Below the pieces are notes generated by a model, which was given only the letters and a program-made list of their open reading frames with translations, had not been told where the DNA came from and did not search any database. A DNA stretch of 17,671 nt from Phycisphaerales bacterium (GTDB taxonomy: Bacteria; Planctomycetota; Phycisphaerae; SM23-33): the NCBI GenBank assembly GCA_003485185.1, contig DNAS01000157.1, positions 432 through 18,102 of the forward strand, in the 5' to 3' direction. Made by a program: the position numbers and the translations under genes. This document shows, one piece after another, positions 1 through 8,009 of this stretch. Each line of letters begins with the position of its first letter. Position 1 is the first letter of the stretch.

Positions 1-169
1 ACGCCCTGCGCCTCTGGTCACCGCCCGCGTGCGAGTGCGATTCCAGAAAGTAGTTCGGGCCCGTCTGCCCGGCGTAGCGCAACAGCGCCAGGATCGCGTA
101 CGCGCCGGCGCGGAATGACAATTGCAGGAACCCGCGTATGGACCGGAGGATTGGTTTCTCCGTATAATC
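1..169 (-). CDS. Possible partial leftward gene, unrecognised
   Basis: A leftward frame runs off the left edge without a stop. From about position 118 to 1 nearly every codon ends in G or C, as in the real genes here, while the other frames nearby contain stops or lack this pattern. The readable peptide includes GAYAILALLRYAG and PNYFLESHSHAG. I do not recognise a family. There is no in-frame ATG or GTG in the visible part; the only candidate start I see is a TTG at 121-119 without a convincing ribosome-binding site. It may therefore be a 5' part with an unusual start, a broken gene, or chance. The upper boundary given is only where the coding-like signal fades; the frame itself stays open further upstream. 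Confidence 0.28.
163..168 (+). promoter_or_regulatory. Candidate -10 promoter element for the GH3 gene
   Basis: An exact TATAAT stands in otherwise GC-rich DNA, 86 bases ahead of the GH3 start codon. That would give a leader of roughly 80 bases. No good -35 hexamer is seen at 16-18 bases upstream, and there is no extended -10 TG, so the call rests on the -10 match and its position alone. Confidence 0.4.
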
Positions 170-254
170 CGTGCCGTTTTTGGGCGGTATCGAGGCAGCC
201 CCGCAAATCCGTGGGCGTTTCCATCCGATTCGTTTTGAGGCAAAGGAGCAGGGG

Positions 255-1847
255 ATGCGTGCGTTGGTTTTGCAGGAATTGACGACGGAGCAGAAGATCG
301 GGCAGATGCTTCTGGCGCGCCGGCCCGTGAATCGCGAGGGGTTCGAGGCAATCCTGGACCTGATCCGCAATCGAAGCCTGGGAGGTCTTCATCTCAGCGA
401 AAGCCTGCCCGACCTGCCGGTGCCTCGCATGGTCGAAAGGATCCACGAGGTCGCGGACTATCCCCTGCTGCTCTGCGAGAACATGGAGAAGGGGTTCACC
501 AACGCCCAGGCGATTCCGTTCCCCGACCAGATGGGCATCGGGGCATCCGGTTCGGAAGAGCTGGCGTACGAGGCGGGGCGCATCACCGCCATCGAGGCCA
601 AGAGCCGCGGATTCAACGTAGTCTTCGGTCCGATCGTCGATCTGGCCATGCACCCGCGCGCGTGCTGCGTGGGCCCGCGCTGCTTCGCTGCCGACGCGGA
701 GACCGTCGCGCGGATGGCCTCGGCCATGATCCGCGGATACCAGGACAACGGGATGATCGTCACCGCCAAGCACTATCCGGGCTTCGGCGAGTCGGAGATC
801 GATTCGCACCTGGGCATGGTGTATCTGACGTGCGACCGGGAGCTGCTGCTGGAGCGCGAGCTGCGCCCCTACCTGGAGGCGATGCGGACGGCCGACCTGT
901 CCGGCGTGATGGTCGGGCACATCATGGTTCCGAAGGTCGACCCGAAGTATCCCGCCACGCTGTCGCCGGCGCTGATCGGGCTGCTGCGGGAAGCGGGCTA
1001 CGACGGCCTGATCATGACCGACTCGCTGGCGATGGTGGGCCTGACGAACCTGTTCGGGCTGGAGGCGTGCCACGGGCTGGCGATGGCGGCCGGCAACGAC
1101 ATGGTGATGACCAGCTACCGCCTGGACAACCGCGTGGCGTACGAATACATGCTGAAGGCGTACCGCGCCGGGCAGGTGTCCGACGAGCAGGTGGACAGCG
1201 CGGCGCGTCACGTGCTGGCGGCGCAGGCGCGGACGCTCCAGCCGGCCAGCCAGCCCCGCGTGACCGACGCGGACCACGCGTCGGCGCTGCGCGTCTCGGA
1301 GTCGGCGCCGGCTGCGGTGCTGCGCGGCGCCGCGTCGCCCGCGCTGGCGACCGACAAGCGGCACCTGTTCCTGGTGCAGGTGAGCAACGATTTCACGAGC
1401 CCCGCCAACGGAAAGCGCTACATCGACCGCGACGGGCAGGACACGCGCGACATGGAGCCCGCCGTCCGACGCCTGTTCCCCCGCTCCGACGTGATCCCCC
1501 TGAGCGACTACCCCAGCGCCGTTGAGATCGAGCACGCGTGCAGCAAGTCGATGGACTACGACAGCGTGGTGATGGTGGCCTACGCGTGGACCCACAGCTA
1601 CACCGGCTCGTCGGACCTGACGCGGCGGCTGATCTCGCTGCTGGACGGGCTGTCGCACAAGCTGTCGGCCGTCGTGCTGATCGGGAACCCCTACGCCGCC
1701 CGCGAACTTCCGCCGACGCCGAGGCTGATCTGGGCGGCCGACGGCGGCTTCTGCCGCGAGGCGGCGCTGAAGGTGCTGGCCGGACAGCTCCAGCCGGTCG
1801 GAAAGATTCCCGTGCCGCTGACCCTGCGCGACGCGCCGCCGAGGTGA
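255..1847 (+). CDS. Glycoside hydrolase family 3, NagZ-like (beta-N-acetylhexosaminidase-type)
   Basis: This is a 530-residue two-domain GH3 enzyme. Residues about 5-350 form the TIM barrel, opening with TTEQKIGQML. The hallmark KHYPGFGESEIDSH spans residues 172-185. It keeps the Asp-Ser-His of the NagZ branch, in which an Asp-His pair (D183/H185 here) serves as general acid/base. The catalytic nucleophile should be D256 in MTDSLAM. Residues about 370-530 form the alpha/beta sandwich found in two-domain NagZ-like and BglX-like proteins. The usual PGHG is PGFG here. The ATG at 255 was chosen over an upstream GTG at 171 because AAAGGAGCAGGGG precedes it. There is no signal peptide, so the enzyme is probably cytoplasmic, releasing terminal amino-sugar or other residues from imported oligosaccharides. 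The gene stands alone and points towards the leftward glycosidase block. The GH3 family and NagZ branch are firm; the exact substrate is inferred. Confidence 0.9.
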   Translation: MRALVLQELTTEQKIGQMLLARRPVNREGFEAILDLIRNRSLGGLHLSESLPDLPVPRMVERIHEVADYPLLLCENMEKGFTNAQAIPFPDQMGIGASGSEELAYEAGRITAIEAKSRGFNVVFGPIVDLAMHPRACCVGPRCFAADAETVARMASAMIRGYQDNGMIVTAKHYPGFGESEIDSHLGMVYLTCDRELLLERELRPYLEAMRTADLSGVMVGHIMVPKVDPKYPATLSPALIGLLREAGYDGLIMTDSLAMVGLTNLFGLEACHGLAMAAGNDMVMTSYRLDNRVAYEYMLKAYRAGQVSDEQVDSAARHVLAAQARTLQPASQPRVTDADHASALRVSESAPAAVLRGAASPALATDKRHLFLVQVSNDFTSPANGKRYIDRDGQDTRDMEPAVRRLFPRSDVIPLSDYPSAVEIEHACSKSMDYDSVVMVAYAWTHSYTGSSDLTRRLISLLDGLSHKLSAVVLIGNPYAARELPPTPRLIWAADGGFCREAALKVLAGQLQPVGKIPVPLTLRDAPPR

Positions 1848-1873
1848 AAACCTTCCGCCGCGGGAAACTCCAT

Positions 1874-1946
1874 TTCGGATTGCGGAATCCCTCTCCCTCC
1901 AGGGGAGAGGGCGGGGCGAGGGTGCTTTTCCTCAGTCCCCGGTTCC
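1874..1946. repeat. Dispersed 73-bp intergenic repeat, copy A, with hairpin
   Basis: The reverse complement of this stretch matches 7867-7939 with 4 differences by eye. It lies between the converging 3' ends of the GH3 gene and the 435-aa glycosidase gene. Its core is a perfect 9-bp stem, CCCTCTCCC (1889-1897) with GGGAGAGGG (1903-1911), and a 5-base loop. No clean T-run follows the stem, so a classical intrinsic terminator is doubtful. The hairpin could still form in either transcript and act as a bidirectional 3'-end structure. It resembles REP-like intergenic elements. Confidence 0.8.
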
Positions 1947-1957
1947 CGGTTCCGTGA

Positions 1958-3265
1958 TTACGGATTGTCCTTCACGACGACGTACTGCGGCGCGCCGGTC
2001 AGCATGAGCGCGATCGCGCCGTTCTTGACTTCCACGGTGTCCTGCTCTCCGTAGAGCTTGTATGCCTTCAGCGCGCCGCTCGCTCGGAGGGGAATCCGGA
2101 CGGCGTGGGTCGTGGCTTTGTCGGGGCTTTCGCCGGGCGGCGGGCTGGTCCACGCCACGAGCTTCTGCCCGCCGTTCTTGTGCACGAACCGCAGCACGAA
2201 ATCCCGCGGCGAGTCCAGCGGAATCCGCTTGTCCAGGCGATAGCCGTCGAGCTGCTCGATCATGAACTTGCAGGCGGTGTAGGCGGGCGTCGGGCGGTTG
2301 TTGCCCTCGACGAGGCTGAAGCCCTCCTTGCCGCTCCACTCGTACCAACTGGTCAGCCGGATGTCGCACAGCAGGTCCACCATGTACTGGCGGACGAAAT
2401 GCCACGCTTGGTACTCGCGGCTGAGCTTCGGGTCGCCGCCGGCGTATCCTTCGGCCTTGCCGATGGGGAACCCCCGCTCGCTGTTGAGCAGCGGCATTTT
2501 TTTCGTGCCGGCGGCGGCCATCATCTCGCGCACCTTCGCATACGCCTCGAGATAGTCCTCCGGGCACTTGGTGGAATACGGGTGCAGCGACCAGGCGTCG
2601 ATGCCCGACTTGAGGACGCCCTTCTGGAAGCAGTAGCCCATCCAGGCGTAGGAGGCCGACCAGATGCCCGAGACCGACCCGCCCACGACGATGCAGTCGG
2701 GGTTGGCCTTGTGCATGGCCGGCGCGACCACCTTGACCAGCGCGACGTATTCCTCGGCGTACTGCTCGGAGTTGTGCATTCCGTGCTTGCCCCAGAACGT
2801 GCGGGTGTTCGGCTCGTTCCAGATTTCCCACATGACGTCGTAGTCCTTGTATCGCACGGCCAGCGCGGCGGCGAACTTCGCGTAGCCCTCGCGCCCGCGC
2901 GCCTCCAGCACCGTGCCGTACAGCGGGTTGCTGAAGGCGATGCAGCCGAGCACGGACAGCCCGCGCTCCTTGCAGTCCTTCATCAGCCGGTCGTACTCGC
3001 TGAAGTCATACACGCCGGGCTTCTTCTCCACGCTCTGCCAGATGAAGCCCCGGCGGACGAACTTCATTCCCATCTTCTGGATCTCGTCGAGGTTCGCGGC
3101 CGAGTGGTTGTGCCCCTTGATCTGCACGCCGCAGGACTGCGGGACGGTCGTGTCGGGCAGCGACCCGGCGGAGACCGAGCCGATTCCGGTCAGGACCGCC
3201 AGTGAGACGGCCGTCATCCGGCCTTTGGAAGAGGGGCGTTTTCGCGTCGTCTTGGGTCGAGTCAT
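1958..3265 (-). CDS. Secreted clan GH-A glycoside hydrolase (GH39/GH5-like barrel)
   Basis: This 435-residue protein has an N-terminal signal peptide: a basic stretch, then the hydrophobic core MTAVSLAVLTGIGSVSA, with probable cleavage after VSA near residue 33. The rest is a single (beta/alpha)8 barrel plus a short C-terminal beta region. WEIWNEPN places the acid/base at E151, and PLLNSERGFP supplies the likely nucleophile E263. The spacing and the HPY motif (228-230) fit clan GH-A retaining enzymes such as GH39. The start at 3265 was chosen because AAGGAG sits 7 bases upstream; a longer in-frame start would push a hydrophilic tail ahead of the signal peptide. It lies 51 bases downstream of the 1452-aa glycosidase and is probably cotranscribed with it. 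It is likely exported to act on polysaccharide. The clan is well supported; family and substrate are not determined. Confidence 0.85.
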   Translation of the reverse strand: MTRPKTTRKRPSSKGRMTAVSLAVLTGIGSVSAGSLPDTTVPQSCGVQIKGHNHSAANLDEIQKMGMKFVRRGFIWQSVEKKPGVYDFSEYDRLMKDCKERGLSVLGCIAFSNPLYGTVLEARGREGYAKFAAALAVRYKDYDVMWEIWNEPNTRTFWGKHGMHNSEQYAEEYVALVKVVAPAMHKANPDCIVVGGSVSGIWSASYAWMGYCFQKGVLKSGIDAWSLHPYSTKCPEDYLEAYAKVREMMAAAGTKKMPLLNSERGFPIGKAEGYAGGDPKLSREYQAWHFVRQYMVDLLCDIRLTSWYEWSGKEGFSLVEGNNRPTPAYTACKFMIEQLDGYRLDKRIPLDSPRDFVLRFVHKNGGQKLVAWTSPPPGESPDKATTHAVRIPLRASGALKAYKLYGEQDTVEVKNGAIALMLTGAPQYVVVKDNP

Positions 3266-3316
3266 CGCAAGCTCCTTGTGCCTTCCTTGAAGGCGGAAAT
3301 TCATTCCATCCGGGAA

Positions 3317-6300
3317 TCACTCGGCGAGGATCACGTCGCCGACGGCATCGACTTCCTTGGTCTGGATGTCTCCGAACCAGGTCATGAAGCTGGCGCGTCC
3401 GGGGCCGTCGTCCTCGTTGAGGATGGCGGCGATGCCGAGGTTGGCCCCGACGGCCGGCGAGAACGGCGCGAGGCGCGCCCACGGGAAGAACACTTCGTAG
3501 ACCATTCCGCCGGCCTTTCCGGTGGGCTTGGCCGCCACGACGACGTCCTTGGCCTCGCCGCTGGACACCCCCGCCGGCGCGAGGTGGCACCACGCCTGCG
3601 GGCCCTTCTGCCCCAGGCCCAGCGAGTAATCGTACTTGCCGCCCTTGTCCGTCGCGGCGCGGAACGGGTCGATCAGGAACTGCAACCCGTCCTGGTTCCA
3701 CATCGACTCCGCCTCCTTGGGATTGCTGAACACGTCGTCCGTCACCTCCATGGCGACGTACAGGCCCTTGTCGTCCCACAGGAAGCGCAGCTTGGCGCTG
3801 AGGTCTTCGGGGCCCTTCCACGCCTGGTCGCGGCGGAGCGATCGCGCCTGCCGGGCGTCGTTCAGTTCGGCGACGGGGCACTTGCCCCAGGCGTCCTCAT
3901 CGAGCCGGCCGTCCAGTTGGATTGCCTTGTCCGCGCGGGGCGCGGCCAGGAACCCGCCCACATAGCGGGCGATCTCGACGATGCGCCCCTCGGGGTCGAC
4001 CACGACGGCCTTGACGCGATACACCGACAGCGGGTCCACGCCCGCCAGCGGCACCTCGATGCGGGTCTGCCCGCGGGGCGGAACGGTGCGCGTGCCTTCG
4101 GCGGCCTCGGCGAAATACGCCTTCGCCGGTTCCATCGCCTGGAGATTGAACTTCCCGATCTGGATGGGCGCCTCTCCGGCCAGGGCCATCCGCCAGGTGA
4201 TCTCCTGCGGCTTGTCGCCGTTGTTGGCGACGATCAGCGCGGCGCCGGCCTTTCCGCCCTTGCCCGCCAGCGGCAGGAGTTGGGCGTCCAGCACGCCCCG
4301 GACGGGCAGGAGGAACGCCAGCTCGCCGACCTTCTTACCGCCGCGGTTGAGCAGCACGCGGACGGGCGCGTCGCGGACGAGGGTCTGGGTGGGCGCGGTG
4401 AGGGTAAACGCGGCCGCGGCCTCTCCCGCGGGGGCGGGCGCGACCTTCCAGAACGGCGGCGCGACGACCGTCACGTCCTTGGCCTCCAGGCCGGTCAGCG
4501 CCAGCGCCAGGCGCGCCGAACCGCCCTTGACGGCGCCGGCAGGCGCCGCCGTCAGCGTGGCGGCCGGGGCGCCCAGCGCGTCCGGCAGCGTGCCCGCCGC
4601 GTCGGCGTACAGCAGCAGGATGGGATCCTCGTCCACGCGCAGGGTCAGGCCCGCGCCGCCGGCGTCGAAGGTCTCGATCCCGCCGTCGATGCGGATTCGC
4701 CGTACCTCGCCCACGCCCTTGAGCGGCACAAACACGTCCTTCGCGCCGCGCTCGCTCCAGAGCACCTGGAGGCACTGGCCCGCTTCATCGCGGAACAGGA
4801 TCGCCCGCAGCGGGTCGTACTGCTTCTCGACGACGAACTTCTTGACGCAGATTCCGTTGACCATGTTGTAGTAGGCGATCGCGTCGAGCTTGGGGCTGTA
4901 GCACTTGTACCGGCAGAAGAAGACGTTGTGGCTCTGCCCGGAGCTGCCCTCGTTCTTTCCTTCCGGATCGGGATACAGCAGTCCGAACCAGGAGGCGTTC
5001 TGCCCGCCGCAGGCGAAGAACGTCGCGAACTTCTTCACCAGGTCGCCCGCGACGACGCGGCGGGTCATTCCCTGGCTGTTCAGGCCCAGCTCGGTGGACC
5101 AGATCGGTTTGGGATGCCCGTACTTTTTGAACAGCTCGCGGTACTTCTCAAAGGTCCGCCGGATGCTGTCCACGTCGTTGTAGGTGTGGAAGTCGTACAC
5201 GTCGCAGTATTGCCCGTAGCCGGCCTGGAAGTATTCCTCCATCGGACCGGAGGAGGTCCCGAGCACCAGCACGGACGGGTCGGCGCGCTTCGCGCCTTCG
5301 TACATCGCCTTGTACGCGCGGACGTCCTCGAGCACCTTCTCGCCCTTGCCGTGAGGTTCGTTGCCCAGGCAGACGATGATCCGCCCGTCCTTTCCGTACT
5401 CCTTGACGAGGTTGGCGGCGCCTTCGCGCAGGGACGTCTCGTCGTATTCCTCGTAGCCCTTGCGGCGATACTCGATGGTGTTTCCGACCGTGCCCATGAC
5501 GGCCCCCATGCCGTACTTCTCGATGAGATCGAACCGCGGCGCGGAGGGTTTGTACGGCGGCTGGGCCTTCCAGCGGCTCCAGATTCCGCAGACGCGGAGC
5601 CCCAAGCGGTCGGACAGGGTGAAGTATTCGACGATGCGGTTGTCCCAGTTGCGGCTGGTAAAGGGAATGTCCTTCCACGGGTGCTTTTTCGCCTCGGCTT
5701 CGGGCAGGACGGCCAGCGAGGTGAATTCGGTGAACGACTCGCCGCCCTTGCGGGGGATCTCGATGTGGAGTTCGTAGTACCGCCCGGTCTCGAGGGGCGT
5801 TTTGGCCAGATCGAGCGTGGCGGTGTAGAGGAAGGCTTTTTTCTCCCGCTCGGCGGGTTCGAGGGTGGCTGTGAGGGGCTCGGCCTGCTCGGCGCCCCAG
5901 TAGTCGCGCAGGACGAACGTCACGGTGCGGCGCTCGGGCGGCAGCGGGCGGGCCGCCTCGACCTTCAGCGAAAGTTTGATCGCGTCGCCCGGATAGAACA
6001 TGTTGCCCTCGCGTTCGCCGCGGAGCAGGGCCCGCGTGATCGACTCGGGGCTCTGGAAGACCGGCGCGACGAACGCGGCAGAAAGGTCGTCCATCCGGAA
6101 CCGCCCGTACGTCTTGTTGAGCTGGACGCGGAAGCGGGCCGAGGCCGTGCCCTCCGGCAGCGCGACGCGCTTGCGGACCGGCTGCCAGTTGACCTTCCCG
6201 TACAGTTCCGCCACGTCCACCTGCCCGATGCGCCGCCCGCCGGCGTCGAGGCATTCCAGCGTGACGACGGCGTTGTAGGAGTTGTCCGGCGAGAACAGGT

Positions 6301-7675
6301 CGGCGCGGAACGCCCCGCCGAGTTCCCACTGTCCCGGCGCGGCGGCGAAGGCGGGCCCGGCCGCCCCGGCCGGGTCGTTGACCTTCTCCTGCGAACGCGC
6401 CACGCACAGCGAGCGGGCGCCCTGGAACGGCTCTTCCGCCGAGATCGAAACCTCCCCCTGCGACTCCCAGCCCGTCGGCAGGCGGTCGGACTTCTCGAAG
6501 TCCTCGCGGTAGGCCGACGGCTGGACCTTGCCCGCCACGACGACCTCCGCCTCCACGTTCGCCAGGAACAGCGACGGGGTTTTGGTCTGCTCGTCCGGGC
6601 CGATGGGCAGCGTGATCGTCAGGAGCTTCGGCGGGCCGTGCCACTTGCCGTCCTTCGCGCCGCCCCACGACTCGCTTCCGGCGATGTCGGAGACCTTCAG
6701 CGTATAGTCGCGCCATTTCCCGTCGGGCTCGACGGGAATCCCGCCGCGCTTCTGGTGGGTCTGGCCGGAGGAATCGACGAGGCGCAGTCCGAACCGTCGC
6801 CCGCCCTCCAGCCGGGCGCGGAAGCGGATTGTCACGAGGTCCTCCGCGCCGAGCGCGCGCAGGTCTTTCTGCGCCTCGACGTACCGCCCGCCGGCGGTAA
6901 AGTCGCCGTGGAGCTTCAGGCAGGACTGGCCTTTCTCCGGCTGGTTGGCCACCACGTCCAGCGCGCCTTTGGCGCCGCGGAATTCCTGCCCGATGCCCAG
7001 GTTCCAGTCGGTCTGGCCTTCCAGCAGTTCGTCGAGACGGACCCAGGTGGCGGTCCGGGCGGCAGGGGCCGATTCGGCGGACGCGCCGACGGCCACGCGG
7101 ACATCGCGCAACCAGAGCGAGTCCTTCTGCCCCTTCGTGCCCGTCAGGAAGTACAGCCCCGTCGCGGGTCCGTGCCACTTTCCGTCCTTCGCACCGCCCC
7201 AGTATTGATACTGCGCGACGCCGGGAACCGCGTCGGGCTTGCCCATGCGCTGGAAGAACGTCTCCAGCGGGAAGACCACCTGCTGCCACTGCTCGCCGCG
7301 CTGGATTCGCAGCTTGACCTGGTGGCACTGCCCGCCCGAGTCGATGACACGGAACTTCAGCACGTCCGACTGCGGGGATTTGACCTCCAGCATCAGCGTG
7401 CGGATCGCCAGGTTGGGCAGGCTCCTGCCGGCATGGACGTACAATCCGCCCTGGGTCAGATCCGCGGTGAGTTTCAGCGCCGGCCCGCGGTCGCCCTCGG
7501 GCGGTTCGACCTCGATGCCGCCTGTGGCGCCGGGAAACTCCGGGCCGTTTCCGAAGGACCAGCCGAGGCTCTTGCCCTCGGCGTCGAACAGGTTGACGAA
7601 CCCGCCTTCCTCGCCCCGCGCCGCGGCGCCGAGAAGAAGCAGGTGCAACGCCATGATCCGGACGACAAGTTTCAT
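3317..7675 (-). CDS. Giant secreted multi-domain clan GH-A glycosidase with binding modules
   Basis: This is a 1452-residue exported protein. Residues 1-21 are a signal peptide (hydrophobic core MALHLLLLGAAA). Residues about 26-195 and 209-378 are two copies of one module, marked by IDSGGQCHQ (111-119) and VDSSGQTHQ (300-308), each followed by WGGAKDGKWHGP. Residues about 388-537 resemble a CBM4/9-type jelly roll (DFEKSDRLPTGWE to FRMDDLSAAF). A beta-rich linker domain covers about 540-660. The clan GH-A barrel covers about 665-960, with E773 in GNEPHG as acid/base and E862 in WSTELG as nucleophile. After more beta domains, residues about 1250-1452 look like a CBM9/DOMON-type domain (LDGRLDEDAW, then LYVAMEVTDD). 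The ATG at 7675 follows GGAAGCGAGAG and gives a clean signal peptide. The gene sits 51 bases upstream of the smaller glycosidase. The function is probably binding and cleavage of a complex polysaccharide; the linkage is unknown. Confidence 0.87.
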   Translation of the reverse strand: MKLVVRIMALHLLLLGAAARGEEGGFVNLFDAEGKSLGWSFGNGPEFPGATGGIEVEPPEGDRGPALKLTADLTQGGLYVHAGRSLPNLAIRTLMLEVKSPQSDVLKFRVIDSGGQCHQVKLRIQRGEQWQQVVFPLETFFQRMGKPDAVPGVAQYQYWGGAKDGKWHGPATGLYFLTGTKGQKDSLWLRDVRVAVGASAESAPAARTATWVRLDELLEGQTDWNLGIGQEFRGAKGALDVVANQPEKGQSCLKLHGDFTAGGRYVEAQKDLRALGAEDLVTIRFRARLEGGRRFGLRLVDSSGQTHQKRGGIPVEPDGKWRDYTLKVSDIAGSESWGGAKDGKWHGPPKLLTITLPIGPDEQTKTPSLFLANVEAEVVVAGKVQPSAYREDFEKSDRLPTGWESQGEVSISAEEPFQGARSLCVARSQEKVNDPAGAAGPAFAAAPGQWELGGAFRADLFSPDNSYNAVVTLECLDAGGRRIGQVDVAELYGKVNWQPVRKRVALPEGTASARFRVQLNKTYGRFRMDDLSAAFVAPVFQSPESITRALLRGEREGNMFYPGDAIKLSLKVEAARPLPPERRTVTFVLRDYWGAEQAEPLTATLEPAEREKKAFLYTATLDLAKTPLETGRYYELHIEIPRKGGESFTEFTSLAVLPEAEAKKHPWKDIPFTSRNWDNRIVEYFTLSDRLGLRVCGIWSRWKAQPPYKPSAPRFDLIEKYGMGAVMGTVGNTIEYRRKGYEEYDETSLREGAANLVKEYGKDGRIIVCLGNEPHGKGEKVLEDVRAYKAMYEGAKRADPSVLVLGTSSGPMEEYFQAGYGQYCDVYDFHTYNDVDSIRRTFEKYRELFKKYGHPKPIWSTELGLNSQGMTRRVVAGDLVKKFATFFACGGQNASWFGLLYPDPEGKNEGSSGQSHNVFFCRYKCYSPKLDAIAYYNMVNGICVKKFVVEKQYDPLRAILFRDEAGQCLQVLWSERGAKDVFVPLKGVGEVRRIRIDGGIETFDAGGAGLTLRVDEDPILLLYADAAGTLPDALGAPAATLTAAPAGAVKGGSARLALALTGLEAKDVTVVAPPFWKVAPAPAGEAAAAFTLTAPTQTLVRDAPVRVLLNRGGKKVGELAFLLPVRGVLDAQLLPLAGKGGKAGAALIVANNGDKPQEITWRMALAGEAPIQIGKFNLQAMEPAKAYFAEAAEGTRTVPPRGQTRIEVPLAGVDPLSVYRVKAVVVDPEGRIVEIARYVGGFLAAPRADKAIQLDGRLDEDAWGKCPVAELNDARQARSLRRDQAWKGPEDLSAKLRFLWDDKGLYVAMEVTDDVFSNPKEAESMWNQDGLQFLIDPFRAATDKGGKYDYSLGLGQKGPQAWCHLAPAGVSSGEAKDVVVAAKPTGKAGGMVYEVFFPWARLAPFSPAVGANLGIAAILNEDDGPGRASFMTWFGDIQTKEVDAVGDVILAE

Positions 7676-7685
7676 CTCTCGCTTC

Positions 7686-7707
7686 CTTTTTCTGCTTGCG
7701 GAAAAAG
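7686..7707 (-). other. Inverted repeat just upstream of the giant glycosidase start
   Basis: CTTTTTC (7686-7692) and GAAAAAG (7701-7707) are perfect 7-base arms around an 8-base loop. On the leftward transcript the structure ends about 10 bases before the start codon and abuts the ribosome-binding site. It might modulate translation or be a chance A/T-tract pairing. Confidence 0.35.
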
Positions 7708-7731
7708 ACTCACCACGAAGAAAGAAGGACT

Positions 7732-7754
7732 GAGAACCGAGGACTGAGGGAAGA
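7732..7754. repeat. Partial degenerate copy of the 73-bp repeat end
   Basis: GAACCGAGGACTGAGGGAAG resembles the outer end of the 73-bp repeat (GAACCGGGGACTGAGGAAAAG in the reverse complement of copy A), with a few changes. It lies in the spacer ahead of the giant glycosidase gene. Next to it, at about 7758-7776, GGCAAT occurs twice around AGGCCGT. The spacer therefore looks like an accumulation of repeat fragments. Confidence 0.45.
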
Positions 7755-7811
7755 AGAAGGCAATAGGCCGTAGGCAATCGCGGGACATTCCGGCGCGCCT
7801 CTTACCGAGCC

Positions 7812-7833
7812 GCGACCGTGAGGGAGCGGTCGC
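7812..7833. repeat. Short hairpin element (GCGACCG / CGGTCGC)
   Basis: Perfect 7-base arms at 7812-7818 and 7827-7833 enclose the 8-base loop TGAGGGAG. Read leftward, the DNA would translate as PLPHGRGS. I associate that peptide with recurrent spurious ORFs in planctomycete-like genomes, which suggests a genome-wide intergenic element. This association is from memory and not checked. I see no protein-coding role here. Confidence 0.5.
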
Positions 7834-7866
7834 CGGATGCCGCGAGGAGGAAGGAACCCGGAACTA

Positions 7867-7939
7867 GGAACCGGGGACGGGGGAAAAGCACCCTCACCCC
7901 GCCCTCTCCCTTGGAGGGAGAGGGATTCCGCAATCCGAA
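7867..7939. repeat. Dispersed 73-bp intergenic repeat, copy B, with hairpin
   Basis: This is the inverted partner of 1874-1946, with 4 differences in 73 bases by eye. The hairpin is perfect over 10 bases (7902-7911 with 7915-7924) around a 3-base loop. One substitution relative to copy A lengthens the stem, which hints that pairing is maintained. It lies between the prepilin-like gene and the giant glycosidase gene, in the middle of the leftward block. It could form a transcript 3' end for the regulator-prepilin unit. Confidence 0.8.
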
Positions 7940-7958
7940 TTCCGCAATCCGAATTCCG
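7925..7958. repeat. 14-bp tandem repeat, 2.4 copies
   Basis: The unit ATTCCGCAATCCGA occurs at 7925-7938 and 7939-7952, followed by a partial ATTCCG. The first unit is the end of the 73-bp repeat. Copy A carries only one unit (1874-1887 in reverse), so the tandem is an expansion specific to this copy. No further structure is visible from 7959 to the prepilin stop codon. Confidence 0.75.
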
Positions 7959-8009
7959 TTTGTGTTCTTCGTGTTTCATTCCGTCTGCTGGTTCCGTCGG
8001 GGTGGCCGG

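Noticed and set aside
18..1658. A leftward open frame of about 546 codons opposite the GH3 gene
   Set aside because: Its Arg/His/Val-rich composition is an antisense shadow of the GH3 enzyme, and no ribosome-binding site or motif was found.
3278..7747. A rightward open frame of about 1489 codons opposite the giant glycosidase
   Set aside because: It is antisense to a protein with a signal peptide, catalytic motifs and binding modules. Its own translation is rich in Arg, Val and His without recognisable domains. Long antisense frames are expected in GC-rich genes.
7925..7958. Possible CRISPR-like array
   Set aside because: The 14-base units are directly abutting with no spacers and there are only 2.4 copies; this is a simple tandem repeat.
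7710..7979. A leftward 89-codon frame between the prepilin gene and the giant glycosidase
   Set aside because: It consists almost entirely of the repeat elements translated (including PLPHGRGS) and has no ribosome-binding site; it is a repeat-derived spurious frame.
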